From NCBI GenBank assembly GCA_003210095.1, contig QCNP01000001.1, forward strand, positions 542,001 to 606,000: 64,000 bases of DNA, written 5' to 3'. Positions within the stretch are counted from its first letter, which is position 1. The number at the start of each line of letters is the position of its first letter. Shown in pieces: positions 1 to 8,841 of this stretch. Below the pieces are notes generated by a model. It was not told where the DNA came from, did not search any database, and saw only the letters and a program-made list of their open reading frames with translations. A program made the position numbers and the translations under genes. This DNA comes from Pelagibacteraceae bacterium AG-426-E17. GTDB taxonomy: Bacteria; Pseudomonadota; Alphaproteobacteria; Pelagibacterales; Pelagibacteraceae.

Positions 1-409
1 GGATATACCAAAAATCGTAATAGATAAGCCCGTATCTGTACGATTGGATACCAATGTTCAAACTGATTTATCTTGGAACTTTAAAACTGAAAAAAATTTA
101 GTTGATGTCAAACCAGGCAAAGTTTACAGAGTAAACTTCTTAGTTGAGAACTTCAGTAAAGATCCTACTAGCGGTGTTGCAAGTTATAACGTTTCTCCAT
201 CCTCATTTGGTCCTTACTTTAATAAATTAGGATGCTTTTGTTTTGAAAAACAAACTTTAAATCCCGGAGAAAAAAAAAGTTATTTCATGACTTTTTATCT
301 TGATCCAGAAGTAGTAAATGATCCAAAAACAAAGAATGTAAGTGATGTTACTTTGTCATATACTTTCTTCTCATCAGATTATTATAAACAAACTAAGGTA
401 ATAAAATAA
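1..409 (+). CDS. ctaG: Cytochrome c oxidase assembly protein CtaG (Cox11), 5' truncated by window edge
   Basis: The reading frame is open from base 2, so the gene enters from outside the window; the TTG at 44 is only an internal codon. The visible C-terminal part has the CtaG/Cox11 copper-delivery signature Cys-Phe-Cys-Phe (in GCFCFEKQ) followed by LNPGE, and an Ig-like beta-rich domain. The family is anchored in the inner membrane, faces the periplasm, and inserts CuB into subunit I of cytochrome c oxidase. The stop codon abuts the start of coxC, so both are probably one transcript. The copper motif and the position before coxC make the call secure; the N-terminal membrane anchor cannot be seen. 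Confidence 0.95.
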   Translation, partial: DIPKIVIDKPVSVRLDTNVQTDLSWNFKTEKNLVDVKPGKVYRVNFLVENFSKDPTSGVASYNVSPSSFGPYFNKLGCFCFEKQTLNPGEKKSYFMTFYLDPEVVNDPKTKNVSDVTLSYTFFSSDYYKQTKVIK

Positions 410-1201
410 ATGTCTGCAAAAGATCAAAAACACGATTATCATTTAGTAGACCCAAGTCCTTGGCCAATTTATACTTCATTTGCCACATTAATAACTGCCA
501 TTGGTACCGTCTATTATTTTCACTCAAAAGTAATGTGGGCTATGCTTTTTGGTTTTGCTCTTTTAATTTATGGTGCTTTTATGTGGTTCAGAGATGTTGT
601 TAACGAAGCAGAACATCAAGGGCATCATACTCCAGTGGTTCAAATTCATCATAGGTATGGAATGACATTATTCATTGCGTCTGAAGTGATGTTTTTTGTT
701 GCATGGTTTTGGGCTTATTTCGATGCAAGTCTTTTTCCAGGAGAATTTGTAGGCAATGTTTGGCCTCCAAAAGATATTGAAACTTTTGATCCTTGGGACA
801 TTCCCTTAATTAACACTTTAGTTTTATTGTTGTCAGGCACAACAGTAACATGGTCCCACCATGCCTTACTTGAGGATGATAGAAAAAGTTTTATTCAAGG
901 TTTATGGCTCACAGTTATATTAGGCGCCTGTTTCACCGCATTGCAAATTTATGAGTATCAGCATGCAAGCTTCAATTTCTCTGGTCATATATATGGTGCA
1001 ACATTTTATATGGCAACCGGATTTCATGGTTTCCACGTTTTAGTTGGAACTATATTTTTAGCAGTATGTTTATGGAGAGGTAAACTTGGTCATTTTAACA
1101 AAGATCATCATTTCGGTTTTGAAGCAGCGGCGTGGTATTGGCATTTTGTTGATGTAGTTTGGCTATTTTTATTTGCAGCAATATATATTTGGGGCAGTTA
1201 A
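410..1201 (+). CDS. coxC: Cytochrome c oxidase subunit III
   Basis: A 263-residue integral membrane protein with about seven hydrophobic segments. It starts with the characteristic HDYHLVDPSPWP and contains the conserved EVMFFVAWFWAYF and GFHGFHV stretches and a WYWHFVDVVWLFLF C-terminus. Subunit III is part of the core of aa3-type terminal oxidase, stabilises subunit I and lies near the proton uptake path. The length is normal for the family. It begins directly after the ctaG stop and is followed 6 bases later by the SURF1 gene, giving the usual alphaproteobacterial ctaG-coxC-surf1 assembly order. Confidence 0.98.
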   Translation: MSAKDQKHDYHLVDPSPWPIYTSFATLITAIGTVYYFHSKVMWAMLFGFALLIYGAFMWFRDVVNEAEHQGHHTPVVQIHHRYGMTLFIASEVMFFVAWFWAYFDASLFPGEFVGNVWPPKDIETFDPWDIPLINTLVLLLSGTTVTWSHHALLEDDRKSFIQGLWLTVILGACFTALQIYEYQHASFNFSGHIYGATFYMATGFHGFHVLVGTIFLAVCLWRGKLGHFNKDHHFGFEAAAWYWHFVDVVWLFLFAAIYIWGS

Positions 1202-1207
1202 TTAATA

Positions 1208-1864
1208 TTGAAAAATAAATTAGCATTTTCATTATTTGTATATTTTTTTATATTAGTATTTTTATCATTGGGCGTTTGGCAAATGATAAGACTTGATTGG
1301 AAGTTAACATTAATTAAACAAATTAATCAGTCATTAGATAGTGAACCATCTGAATTTAAGGGCACAAATTTAACAAATTTTAGAAGTATAAAGTTTGTGG
1401 GTAAAATTGATTATAATAATCAGATTTATCTTTACAGTTTGAATGAAAAAGGAGCCCCAGGTTTTGATTTAATTAATCCGATTGTAATAAACAATAAGTT
1501 ATTTTTAGTTAATCGTGGATGGATACCTAGAAATCAAAAAGGTAAAAAATTTCAATTGGATGATAATAATTTTACAGCAATATTAAAAGAAAAATCTAAA
1601 TTCAATTATTTTAAGCCTGAAAACGATTTAGAGAATAATTATTGGTTCACACTAAATGATGAAGATTTAAATAAATTTACGGGAAAAATATTTCCTAATT
1701 ATATAATTTATTTGAACAACAGAGTTAACGATAAAAATTACCCTCTACAAAAAAATATAACAGCAAATATTTCTAATAATCACCTAAAATATGCATTAAC
1801 ATGGTTTTCATTAGCGATTTCAATTTTTTTAATATATTTGTATTTTAGGAAAAAAAATTATTGA
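1208..1864 (+). CDS. surf1: SURF1 family cytochrome oxidase biogenesis protein
   Basis: A 218-residue protein with an N-terminal membrane segment (about residues 8-25, ending LGVWQMIRLDWK) and a C-terminal membrane segment (about 193-212), the two-helix topology of SURF1. Internal landmarks are NRGWIPR and the final membrane-proximal HLKYALTWFSLAIS, both typical of the family. SURF1 assists heme a insertion or assembly of subunit I. The chosen start is a TTG 6 bases after coxC; no in-frame ATG lies closer to the first membrane helix. The stop TGA overlaps the ATG of thrC by one base (TGATG), implying translational coupling. Confidence 0.9.
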   Translation: MKNKLAFSLFVYFFILVFLSLGVWQMIRLDWKLTLIKQINQSLDSEPSEFKGTNLTNFRSIKFVGKIDYNNQIYLYSLNEKGAPGFDLINPIVINNKLFLVNRGWIPRNQKGKKFQLDDNNFTAILKEKSKFNYFKPENDLENNYWFTLNDEDLNKFTGKIFPNYIIYLNNRVNDKNYPLQKNITANISNNHLKYALTWFSLAISIFLIYLYFRKKNY

Positions 1865-3249
1865 TGAAATATATAAGCACAAGAAGTAGTTCAGAAAGTT
1901 TACCTTTTGAAAGCGTCTTTATTAAAGGCCTTGCTGATGATGGTGGACTTTTTTTACCAGAGAAAGATTATAAATTTGACGAAAAAGATTTGTCAAAATT
2001 ACAAAGCATGAGTTATTATGAGCTTGCTACTGAAATCGTTCACAAATTTACTGGAGATTTCATTGAAAAAGATAATTTATACGAATTGGTTAAAAAATCT
2101 TACTCATCTTTTAGATCAGAAGAAGTTGTTAAATTAAGAAAAGTTGGAAATTTCAACATATTAGAATTATTTCATGGCCCAACATTGGCTTTTAAAGATA
2201 TCGCTATGCAATTAATTGGTAATTTTTATGAATATTATCTGTCAAAAAATGAAAACTTTATAAATATAATAGTTGCAACATCTGGCGATACTGGAGCAGC
2301 TGCAATAGATGCAATAAAAAGAAAAAAAAATCTTAATATTTTTGTTCTTCATCCACATAATAGAATTTCTTCAGTTCAAAGAAGAATAATGTGCACTGTT
2401 AAAGAAAAAAATGTTTTTAATATAGCCATACAAGGTAATTTTGATGATTGTCAAAACCTTGTTAAAGCAATGTTTGTTGACCAAAATTTTTCAAAAAAGA
2501 TTAATATGTCTGGTGTTAATTCAATAAATTGGGCTAGGATAGTAGCACAGACAGTATATTATTTTTTTTGTTTCTTTTCATTAAAATCTAAAAAGTTAAA
2601 TTTTTCTGTTCCCACAGGAAATTTTGGAGACATTTATGCAGGATATCTTGCAAAAAAAATGGGTCTACCGATAGATAAATTAATTGTTGCAACTAATCAG
2701 AACGATATATTGCATAGAGCTATCTCTAAAGGTGATTACACGTCAAAAAAAGTCTCTGAAACTTTTTCACCTAGCATGGATATACAACTTGCTAGTAATT
2801 TTGAGAGACTTATATTTGAGATACAAGAATGCGACTCAGACAAAACAAAAAATATAATGACTAAAGTAAAAGAGAATAATTACAAATTAGACGAAATTTC
2901 CCTAAATAAAATTAATAAAGATTTTTTATCCGAAAAACTCAGCGAGGATGAAACTATAAATCAAATAAAGGAAGTATTTAAAAATTATAATATAGTTTTG
3001 GATCCACATACAGCTATAGGTTATGGAGTTGCAAAAAAACTTAAACAAGATAATAGCTGTGTAATCTTATCGACAGCACATCCTAGTAAATTTCCAGAAG
3101 CTATTGAAAATGCACTAGGAAAAAAAGAAGAACTTCCTCCAGAATTAAAAAATGTATTAAAAGAGAAAGAAAAATTTGAGATTCTAGAAAATAGCTTAGA
3201 TCAAGTAAAAAATTATATTTTAAAAAAGATAGATGAAAATAAAAATTAA
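1864..3249 (+). CDS. thrC: Threonine synthase
   Basis: A PLP-dependent enzyme converting O-phosphohomoserine to threonine, the last step of threonine synthesis. About 461 residues, normal for the alphaproteobacterial/yeast-type family. Visible: N-terminal YISTRSSSESLPFESVFIKGLADDGGLF, the PLP lysine in GPTLAFKDIAMQ, the phosphate-binding ATSGDTGAAA motif and VPTGNFGDIYAGY. A TTG precedes the ATG directly, but the ATG at 1864 is the likelier start because it overlaps the upstream stop. The homoserine kinase that makes its substrate is nearby on the opposite strand (4136-5107). The gene's last 17 bases overlap the start of the peroxiredoxin reading frame. Confidence 0.96.
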   Translation: MKYISTRSSSESLPFESVFIKGLADDGGLFLPEKDYKFDEKDLSKLQSMSYYELATEIVHKFTGDFIEKDNLYELVKKSYSSFRSEEVVKLRKVGNFNILELFHGPTLAFKDIAMQLIGNFYEYYLSKNENFINIIVATSGDTGAAAIDAIKRKKNLNIFVLHPHNRISSVQRRIMCTVKEKNVFNIAIQGNFDDCQNLVKAMFVDQNFSKKINMSGVNSINWARIVAQTVYYFFCFFSLKSKKLNFSVPTGNFGDIYAGYLAKKMGLPIDKLIVATNQNDILHRAISKGDYTSKKVSETFSPSMDIQLASNFERLIFEIQECDSDKTKNIMTKVKENNYKLDEISLNKINKDFLSEKLSEDETINQIKEVFKNYNIVLDPHTAIGYGVAKKLKQDNSCVILSTAHPSKFPEAIENALGKKEELPPELKNVLKEKEKFEILENSLDQVKNYILKKIDENKN

Positions 3250-3719
3250 CGAAAAACTTCCAGATAGTGAAGTTTTTCAGCTCATAAATCAAGAACCAGT
3301 AAAGATTAAAATTTACAGTTTATTTTCAAAAAAAAAAGATTATTTTATTAGGAATGCCAGGAGCGTTTACGTCAGTTTGTTCTGCAAAACATTTACCAAG
3401 TTTTATTAACTTTTCAAAAAAATTTTATGAGAAAGGAGTTGACCAAATCTTTTGTATTGCAGTAAATGATCCATTTGTAATGAATGCATGGGGCAAAACA
3501 AATAAAGTTGAAAACAATATTATGATGTTAGCTGATCCTTTTCTAAATTTTACAAAGTCAATAGGTGCAGAAGTTGATAAGTCGGGGAGGGGACTTGGCT
3601 TAAGGTCAAATAGATATACCATGCTAATTGACAATTTAAATGTTTTAACAATTCAAGAAGAAAAAGAGACTGGAGTTTGTGATATCTCAAGTGCTGAGAA
3701 TTTTTTAAAATTATTATAG
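3233..3719 (+). CDS. Peroxiredoxin (Prx5-type, AhpC/TSA), frameshifted at an A10 run
   Basis: Two frames together encode one Prx5-like peroxiredoxin of about 161 residues. The N-terminal part (MKIKINEKLPDSEVF...) starts with ATG at 3233 inside the end of thrC. The catalytic part carries the peroxidatic cysteine in PGAFTSVC (Cys codon 3378-3380), then NDPFVMNAWG and a second cysteine in ETGVCDISSAENFL. The frames meet at a run of ten A (3328-3337); removing one A gives the expected SKKKIILLGMPGAF. So it is either a sequence or assembly error, a real frameshift, or a gene rescued by slippage. The family reduces hydrogen peroxide and alkyl hydroperoxides with thiol donors. The stop overlaps the convergent rnhA by 6 bases. 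Confidence 0.85.
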
Positions 3720-4136
3720 GCCTGCTTCTTTTCTAGCTAATAAATCAACTTCGTTATTAAAATCATTATATGAGTGGGCTTTAACCCATACCCATTCTAT
3801 AGAATTCTTAGAAGTCAATTTATCTAATTCAAGCCACAAATCTTTATTTTTAACCTCTCCTTTTTTTGAAGTTTTCCATCCATTAATCTTCCATTTTGTT
3901 ATCCATTCAGTTATTCCCTGCTTTACATATTTAGAGTCTGTGTAAATTTGAATCTTATCTTTCGTACTAATATATTCTAATGCTTTTATAGTAGCTGTGA
4001 GTTCCATTTGATTGTTTGTTGTTACCTCTTTTGAACCTTTTAAAATTTTTTTTTCATTATTCTTAAAAATTATTGCAGCCCAGCCACCCTTCCCAGGATT
4101 TCCAATACATGAACCGTCTGTATAAATTTTAATCAT
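3714..4136 (-). CDS. rnhA: Ribonuclease HI
   Basis: A 140-residue protein that degrades RNA in RNA-DNA hybrids, for example replication primers and R-loops. The acidic active-site residues are visible in order: Asp7 (IYTDGSC), Glu in NQMELTA, Asp in IYTDSKYV and the late Asp of DLLARKEA. Also visible are the GNPGKGGWAA loop and the KAHS segment. The length is typical. It is the last gene of the long minus-strand string, its start overlapping the thrB stop by one base. The ispH-thrB-rnhA order is common in Alphaproteobacteria. Its 3' end overlaps the convergent peroxiredoxin gene. Confidence 0.97.
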   Translation of the reverse strand: MIKIYTDGSCIGNPGKGGWAAIIFKNNEKKILKGSKEVTTNNQMELTATIKALEYISTKDKIQIYTDSKYVKQGITEWITKWKINGWKTSKKGEVKNKDLWLELDKLTSKNSIEWVWVKAHSYNDFNNEVDLLARKEAGL

Positions 4137-5107
4137 TATTTAATATAAGATCTAAAAGATTTCATTTTTTTATGAAAAGCTAATTTTTGAATATACTCTC
4201 TTGGATCCTTTTTTTTTATAATTGCTGATTTTGGAGTATTTATATAGTCATACGATCTAGTAGCAAGATATCTGAGCGCAGATCCTTTACAAAGTATATT
4301 TAGACAATCCTTCTCTTTTTTTTGTAATTTTCTTATCGTTTCGTAACCCTTAATCAATTGTAAAGTTTTATCTTTGTCATAGAAAAAAGTTTTTTTTCTT
4401 TTATTGAAACATAAGGCATTTATACATGTAGCTAATTCGTATGCTTCAAAATCATTTGACGAAAAATAAAAATCAATAAATCCTAAAAATTTTCCTTTAT
4501 GAAAAAATATATTATCTATAAATAGATCACCATGTATTATGTTTTTGGGCAATGTTTTTGGCCACCCTTGCTTAATTTCCATAAATGTATTTTGCATTTC
4601 CGAAACTAAATTTTTTGAAAGTTTATTAATTTTATTTTTATTTATACTGTTTAATAAATTTTTTATTTTAAGGGGGGAAAAAGAATTTTTCCTATATAAT
4701 CTAATTTTTCTTGAGGCTTTGTGCATTTTACCTATATTTTTACCTATAATGAATAAATCCTTTTTTTTTAATTTTTTCTTATCTTTACCTTTTAAAAAAC
4801 TGACTAGGCAGGCTTTTTTAGACTTTAAGTTAAATAAATATTTTCCTTCTTTACTTTTAAGTGGACTAGGACATTTAATTTTTAAATTTGATAATTTATC
4901 CATTAGTTTCATAAAAAATGGAAGATCTTTTTTTTTAACTCTTTTTTCAAATATCGTTAAAATATACTTTTGACTTTTAGTGGAAATAAGATAATTTGTA
5001 TTTTCTATTCCTTCTTTTATTCCATGGTAACTAATAATTTTTCCGATGTTAAAAAAATTTTGAATGTTAAATATATCTCTTTTGTTTATTTTGGTAAAAA
5101 CAGCCAT
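4136..5107 (-). CDS. thrB: Homoserine kinase (APH-fold ThrB)
   Basis: A 323-residue kinase of the aminoglycoside phosphotransferase fold, the type used for homoserine phosphorylation in Alphaproteobacteria. Motifs: N-terminal MAVFTKINKRDI, the GIENTNYLI strand, the catalytic loop NIIHGDLFIDNIFF (HGDxxxxN) and the metal-binding FIDFYF. It makes O-phosphohomoserine, the substrate of the nearby threonine synthase (1864-3249). It lies between ispH and rnhA with one-base overlaps on both sides, so translation is probably coupled. Lysine codons are extremely frequent, matching the AT bias of the window. An unrelated APH kinase is possible from sequence alone, but the context favours ThrB. Confidence 0.92.
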   Translation of the reverse strand: MAVFTKINKRDIFNIQNFFNIGKIISYHGIKEGIENTNYLISTKSQKYILTIFEKRVKKKDLPFFMKLMDKLSNLKIKCPSPLKSKEGKYLFNLKSKKACLVSFLKGKDKKKLKKKDLFIIGKNIGKMHKASRKIRLYRKNSFSPLKIKNLLNSINKNKINKLSKNLVSEMQNTFMEIKQGWPKTLPKNIIHGDLFIDNIFFHKGKFLGFIDFYFSSNDFEAYELATCINALCFNKRKKTFFYDKDKTLQLIKGYETIRKLQKKEKDCLNILCKGSALRYLATRSYDYINTPKSAIIKKKDPREYIQKLAFHKKMKSFRSYIK

Positions 5108-6051
5108 TAATTTAGCATACCGGGGATCTTAAAAAATACATTTTCCTTTACAATCTCAACCTCTTCGATCTGAACCTCGTATTTTTCCTTTATTTTACTT
5201 ATAAAATCTCGCACAATTATTTCAGGTGCCGATGCTCCTGAGGAAATACCGATAGTTTTACATTTACCGATTTTATCTAATGGTATTTCACTTTCTGAAT
5301 GAATTAATTCAGACTCATTGCATCCCGCTTTACTAGCAACCTCAACTAACCTTTTTGAGTTAGATGAATTTCTACTGCCAATTACAAAAAACATGTCACA
5401 AAGTTTGGCAATTTTTTTTACTGCAGCCTGTCTGTTTGTGGTAGCATAACAAATATCTTCTTTTTTTGGTTCACTAATTTTTGGGAACCTTTTCTTTAAA
5501 CATTCTATTATTTCTTTTGTGTCATCCACAGACAAGGTAGTTTGTGTTATAAATGCTAACTTTTCATCTTTTTTAAAAAACATTTTTTTTACGTCTTCTA
5601 TTGTTTCAACAAGCGTAATACCGTTTTCTGGAATTTGACCCATCGTTCCAATTACCTCTGGGTGTCCCTTGTGGCCAATTAATATTATATGATATCCACT
5701 TTTATACATATTTTCTGCTTCTCTATGAACCTTTGACACCAATGGACAAGTTGCATCAACATATCTCATGTTTAATTCCTCTGCTTCTTTTGGAACTTTC
5801 TTAGGGACGCCGTGTGCAGAAAATATCACAGGTCTTGATTTATCTTTAATTTCACTAATTTCTTCAACAAAAATTGCACCGATTTTCTTTAAACTCTCAA
5901 CAACATGTTTATTATGAACAATTTCGTGCCTTACGTACACAGGAGAACCAAATTTATCAATACTTTTTTTTACTATTTCAATTGCTCTATCTACTCCTGC
6001 ACAGAAGCCCCTTGGAGATGCTAAATATATTTTTAATTCATTTTTTCTCAT
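5107..6051 (-). CDS. ispH: 4-hydroxy-3-methylbut-2-enyl diphosphate reductase (IspH/LytB)
   Basis: A 314-residue iron-sulfur enzyme for the last step of the MEP pathway, producing IPP and DMAPP. The three cysteines of the [4Fe-4S] cluster are in GFCAGVDRAIEI, DATCPLVSKVH and DICYATTNRQ; SRNSSNSKRLVEVA and SSGASAPE complete the active site. The length is normal. The start overlaps the end of blh by 14 bases. It sits immediately downstream of the crtI-crtB-crtY-blh genes, so isoprenoid precursor supply and carotenoid/retinal synthesis are probably co-transcribed. A second MEP gene, ispE, is at 22367-23201. Confidence 0.97.
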   Translation of the reverse strand: MRKNELKIYLASPRGFCAGVDRAIEIVKKSIDKFGSPVYVRHEIVHNKHVVESLKKIGAIFVEEISEIKDKSRPVIFSAHGVPKKVPKEAEELNMRYVDATCPLVSKVHREAENMYKSGYHIILIGHKGHPEVIGTMGQIPENGITLVETIEDVKKMFFKKDEKLAFITQTTLSVDDTKEIIECLKKRFPKISEPKKEDICYATTNRQAAVKKIAKLCDMFFVIGSRNSSNSKRLVEVASKAGCNESELIHSESEIPLDKIGKCKTIGISSGASAPEIIVRDFISKIKEKYEVQIEEVEIVKENVFFKIPGMLN

Positions 6052-6937
6052 TTTTTTCTAAAAGATACTCAAGTAATATATGCGGAAAGGTTAAAGACGC
6101 CAAACCAATAAATATAATTTTCGATATAGCATTATCCAGTGCATAATAATTTTTTATAATAATTAAAGATATTATAAATAAAAAAGCAGTTAAAATTGTT
6201 AAAGGTATTGCTTTTAAAGCGAATTTCTTTAAACCCTCTATTAGTGATATTTTATTAAGTTCGTTGGACAGTTTAAATGAATGTCTAGCTGAATGCAAAA
6301 AGCAAAAATAAATTGTAAAAGCTAACAAAGGATTTAAAAAGTAATTTAAAACTAAAATCGAGATATAGTCCATAAGTAATAGAGACTTTATTTCAAAGTT
6401 TTTATTCAATGAGATTAAAATATTTGCCACAAAGCTTAATATTAAAATTGACCAAAGAAAGGCATTATTTATCAAAAAGCTGTCAAAAATTTCAAAATTT
6501 AAATATTCAAAAATAGCTAGTGTCTCGGATTTATGGAAAATTAATGGAGCTACAATAATCACACACCCCTTTAAGAAATATATCGATTCAAAATTAGACG
6601 AACTGTTAATGAATTCTGAATCCTCTTTACCAAAATGATAGCTTGCAACTATCAAAAATATCATCAATATTAATTTTGGGAATATAAGCCAAAATATAAC
6701 TACAGATAATCCTACAAAAATATATGAAACGTAAAATAATGAGATGGACCTATATTTATAAATTTTTAAAAGTTTTGCACCTTTAAGATGATCAAGCGCA
6801 CCATGTGATATACCCAAACTTAATATTAAAAATAAGCAAAAAATTAAAGGGTCATTATTTCTCAAGAATTCAAATGCCGACAAAAAAATACATAAATTGA
6901 AGAAAATTAAAGAATGATAATAATTAATCTTGTTCAT
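6038..6937 (-). CDS. blh: Brp/Blh family beta-carotene 15,15'-dioxygenase
   Basis: A 299-residue, highly hydrophobic protein with about eight membrane segments. It carries the histidine motifs of the Brp/Blh family: GISHGALDHLKG near the N-terminus, YHFGKED, HSARHSFKL and FPHILLEYLLE at the C-terminus, thought to bind the catalytic iron. The family cleaves beta-carotene into two retinal molecules, the chromophore of proteorhodopsin. It follows crtY by 4 bases and overlaps ispH, fitting a retinal operon. No rhodopsin gene is in the window. Family assignment is firm; activity is inferred from family and neighbours. Confidence 0.93.
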   Translation of the reverse strand: MNKINYYHSLIFFNLCIFLSAFEFLRNNDPLIFCLFLILSLGISHGALDHLKGAKLLKIYKYRSISLFYVSYIFVGLSVVIFWLIFPKLILMIFLIVASYHFGKEDSEFINSSSNFESIYFLKGCVIIVAPLIFHKSETLAIFEYLNFEIFDSFLINNAFLWSILILSFVANILISLNKNFEIKSLLLMDYISILVLNYFLNPLLAFTIYFCFLHSARHSFKLSNELNKISLIEGLKKFALKAIPLTILTAFLFIISLIIIKNYYALDNAISKIIFIGLASLTFPHILLEYLLEKNEKK

Positions 6938-6941
6938 TATA

Positions 6942-8006
6942 TTAAAAAATATTTTTTATAAATAGCCACTTTGGCATTTTAAGAATTACCGTTAAGTCAT
7001 CTAAAATATTACTTTTATTCGACAAAAATTTAATTACTGATTTTGAAGGCGCTTGAAACATATTAAAGAATATATTTGGCATTTTTTCTGGGTATCTATT
7101 TAAAACTTTTAAAAAAATATTATCTAAAAATTGGTATTTCTTCCCTATATCATAAATTTTTGCATTTTTAATATTTTCTATCTTATTAACAATATATCTA
7201 GAATGATCTTGAATATTTAAAAAGGTATATCCTGTACTTAACCTTGTCATACCACCAGCAGATCCTATATTAATTGTATTATTTTTTTTTTCGAATTTTG
7301 GAAAAAACAAAGGTATTGCTCCTTGCTCTTTGTATCTAATTTCATAATTTTTAATCTTTAAAATATTTTTAATATAATCTTTAAGCTGAGTATCGTAATC
7401 ATTTAATGTATTATTGTTCAGTCTAGACAACCAAGTTGTTTCAATTAATGCCTTATTTTTTGCAAAAGGAAGAGTGTAAAAAAAATGAACATTTTTTCTT
7501 TGATCACAATTAAAATCCATTAAATTAAAAATTTTATCATCAAAAATTTTTTTTTCGGTTTTTATTTCCACACCTTTAAAATGTTGCCATAGGCTCAATT
7601 CACTATTACTTTTAGGTGGGATGCTGTTGAATATTATAGAGTTTTGAAGATTAAGATTCTCAGTATTTTTGTAAAATTTAATATTTTTATTTAAACTTAT
7701 TCGCTTAAGAATTTTTTCATAAAAAAGGCCGCTATCAATAGTTTGATAAGGGTAGTCTTTATTTTTAATTTCGTGATGGCCTGTTTCTGTATTTACTGAA
7801 AAATTATCCCAACTTTTGATAACACAATCCTCAAAATTGTGATCTATAACCTTCCAAAATGACCAAGTCTTATCTCTTTTATAGTCACTCCTTGTTTCTA
7901 TTATTGCAAGAGTTTTATTTTTCAACTTGTTTTTAGCATCTAATTCATACGCCAGAGACAAGCCAGCGCATCCGCCTCCAATAATAATGTAATTAAAATC
8001 TTTCAT
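6942..8006 (-). CDS. crtY: Lycopene beta-cyclase
   Basis: A 354-residue flavoprotein of the CrtY/CrtL lycopene cyclase family. The N-terminal dinucleotide-binding motif is YIIIGGGCAGLSLAYEL. Further landmarks are KTWSFW, the YPYQTIDSGLFY segment, and the late GSAGGMTRLSTGYTFLNIQ, which is diagnostic of the family. It cyclises both ends of lycopene to beta-carotene, the substrate of Blh. The start codon overlaps the end of crtB by 14 bases, so it is coupled with it. It is slightly shorter than many homologues but all main motifs are present. Confidence 0.94.
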   Translation of the reverse strand: MKDFNYIIIGGGCAGLSLAYELDAKNKLKNKTLAIIETRSDYKRDKTWSFWKVIDHNFEDCVIKSWDNFSVNTETGHHEIKNKDYPYQTIDSGLFYEKILKRISLNKNIKFYKNTENLNLQNSIIFNSIPPKSNSELSLWQHFKGVEIKTEKKIFDDKIFNLMDFNCDQRKNVHFFYTLPFAKNKALIETTWLSRLNNNTLNDYDTQLKDYIKNILKIKNYEIRYKEQGAIPLFFPKFEKKNNTINIGSAGGMTRLSTGYTFLNIQDHSRYIVNKIENIKNAKIYDIGKKYQFLDNIFLKVLNRYPEKMPNIFFNMFQAPSKSVIKFLSNKSNILDDLTVILKMPKWLFIKNIF

Positions 8007-8841
8007 TCAAATTAATTTCCTTACTAATTTCCATATGTTCTTCATTAGTTAAATGAATATCTGATTTAGAGAATATTAATAAAAATAGATCAAATATACT
8101 AAATATTGTCTGTTTTATTTTGCCAATTTTATTAACAAAAATTTTTCCAGATTTATTATAATTTTCTAAATTTTTTTTTCTTAATATATTGTTTCCAATT
8201 TCTCTATAAACTCTACGTGCTACCAAAATTGCAAATCTATTTACTAGTGGAATTTCTTTTATCGATTTAAAAGAGCTTTTATAGAATAGTTCAGCAACAC
8301 CCAATGTCTCTTTAATTTTTATAAAATCATGATCTATATATTTTCTATTTCTACTACTATCCTCTACAACATCTCTTGCTATATTGGTTAACTGCATTGC
8401 TATACCAAGATCTACCGCTGATCTAAGAGCAATTTTTGAGTTTACTTTTAATATTTTTGCCATCATTAGTCCTACTGTGCCAGCAACTCTGTAAGAATAC
8501 ACAAGTAACTCCCTCTTTGTTTTAAATTCAATACTTTCTCTAATATCAGACTCAATACCATCAAAAAGATCCAGAACTATTTGTTCTGAAATATTGAATT
8601 TATTAATAATATTATCAATGTTTTTAATCAAAATATTTTCAAAGTTTCTTTCAATGAAATCTTTTTTTATTTTATTAAATTTTTTTTTTTTTGAATCCAA
8701 AGAGGTGTTTTCATCTGCTATGTCATCTAAGGTTCTACAAAAATCATAAAGACTCGACCCGTTTTCGAACGTCTGCCTAGCTAAAAAAAAACCTGCCCAA
8801 CTAAATGATTTCGCGTGAGTTGAGATTAGGTTGTTTGACAT
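7993..8841 (-). CDS. crtB: Phytoene synthase
   Basis: A 282-residue trans-isoprenyl diphosphate synthase of the squalene/phytoene synthase family, joining two GGPP molecules head to head into phytoene. The first aspartate-rich motif is DFCRTLDDIADE (DxxxD, about residues 33-40), the second is QLTNIARDVVEDSSRNR. The CrtB signature YSYRVAGTVGLMM lies between them. Its start overlaps the stop of crtI by one base. The GGPP synthase (crtE) needed upstream is absent from this cluster and window, so GGPP must come from another locus. Confidence 0.95.
   Translation of the reverse strand: MSNNLISTHAKSFSWAGFFLARQTFENGSSLYDFCRTLDDIADENTSLDSKKKKFNKIKKDFIERNFENILIKNIDNIINKFNISEQIVLDLFDGIESDIRESIEFKTKRELLVYSYRVAGTVGLMMAKILKVNSKIALRSAVDLGIAMQLTNIARDVVEDSSRNRKYIDHDFIKIKETLGVAELFYKSSFKSIKEIPLVNRFAILVARRVYREIGNNILRKKNLENYNKSGKIFVNKIGKIKQTIFSIFDLFLLIFSKSDIHLTNEEHMEISKEINLNERF

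Noticed and set aside
4539-4973. 144-residue open frame on the plus strand
   Set aside because: It lies wholly antisense to thrB, has a Phe/Leu/Ile-rich composition expected from reversed Lys-rich codons, and resembles no family.
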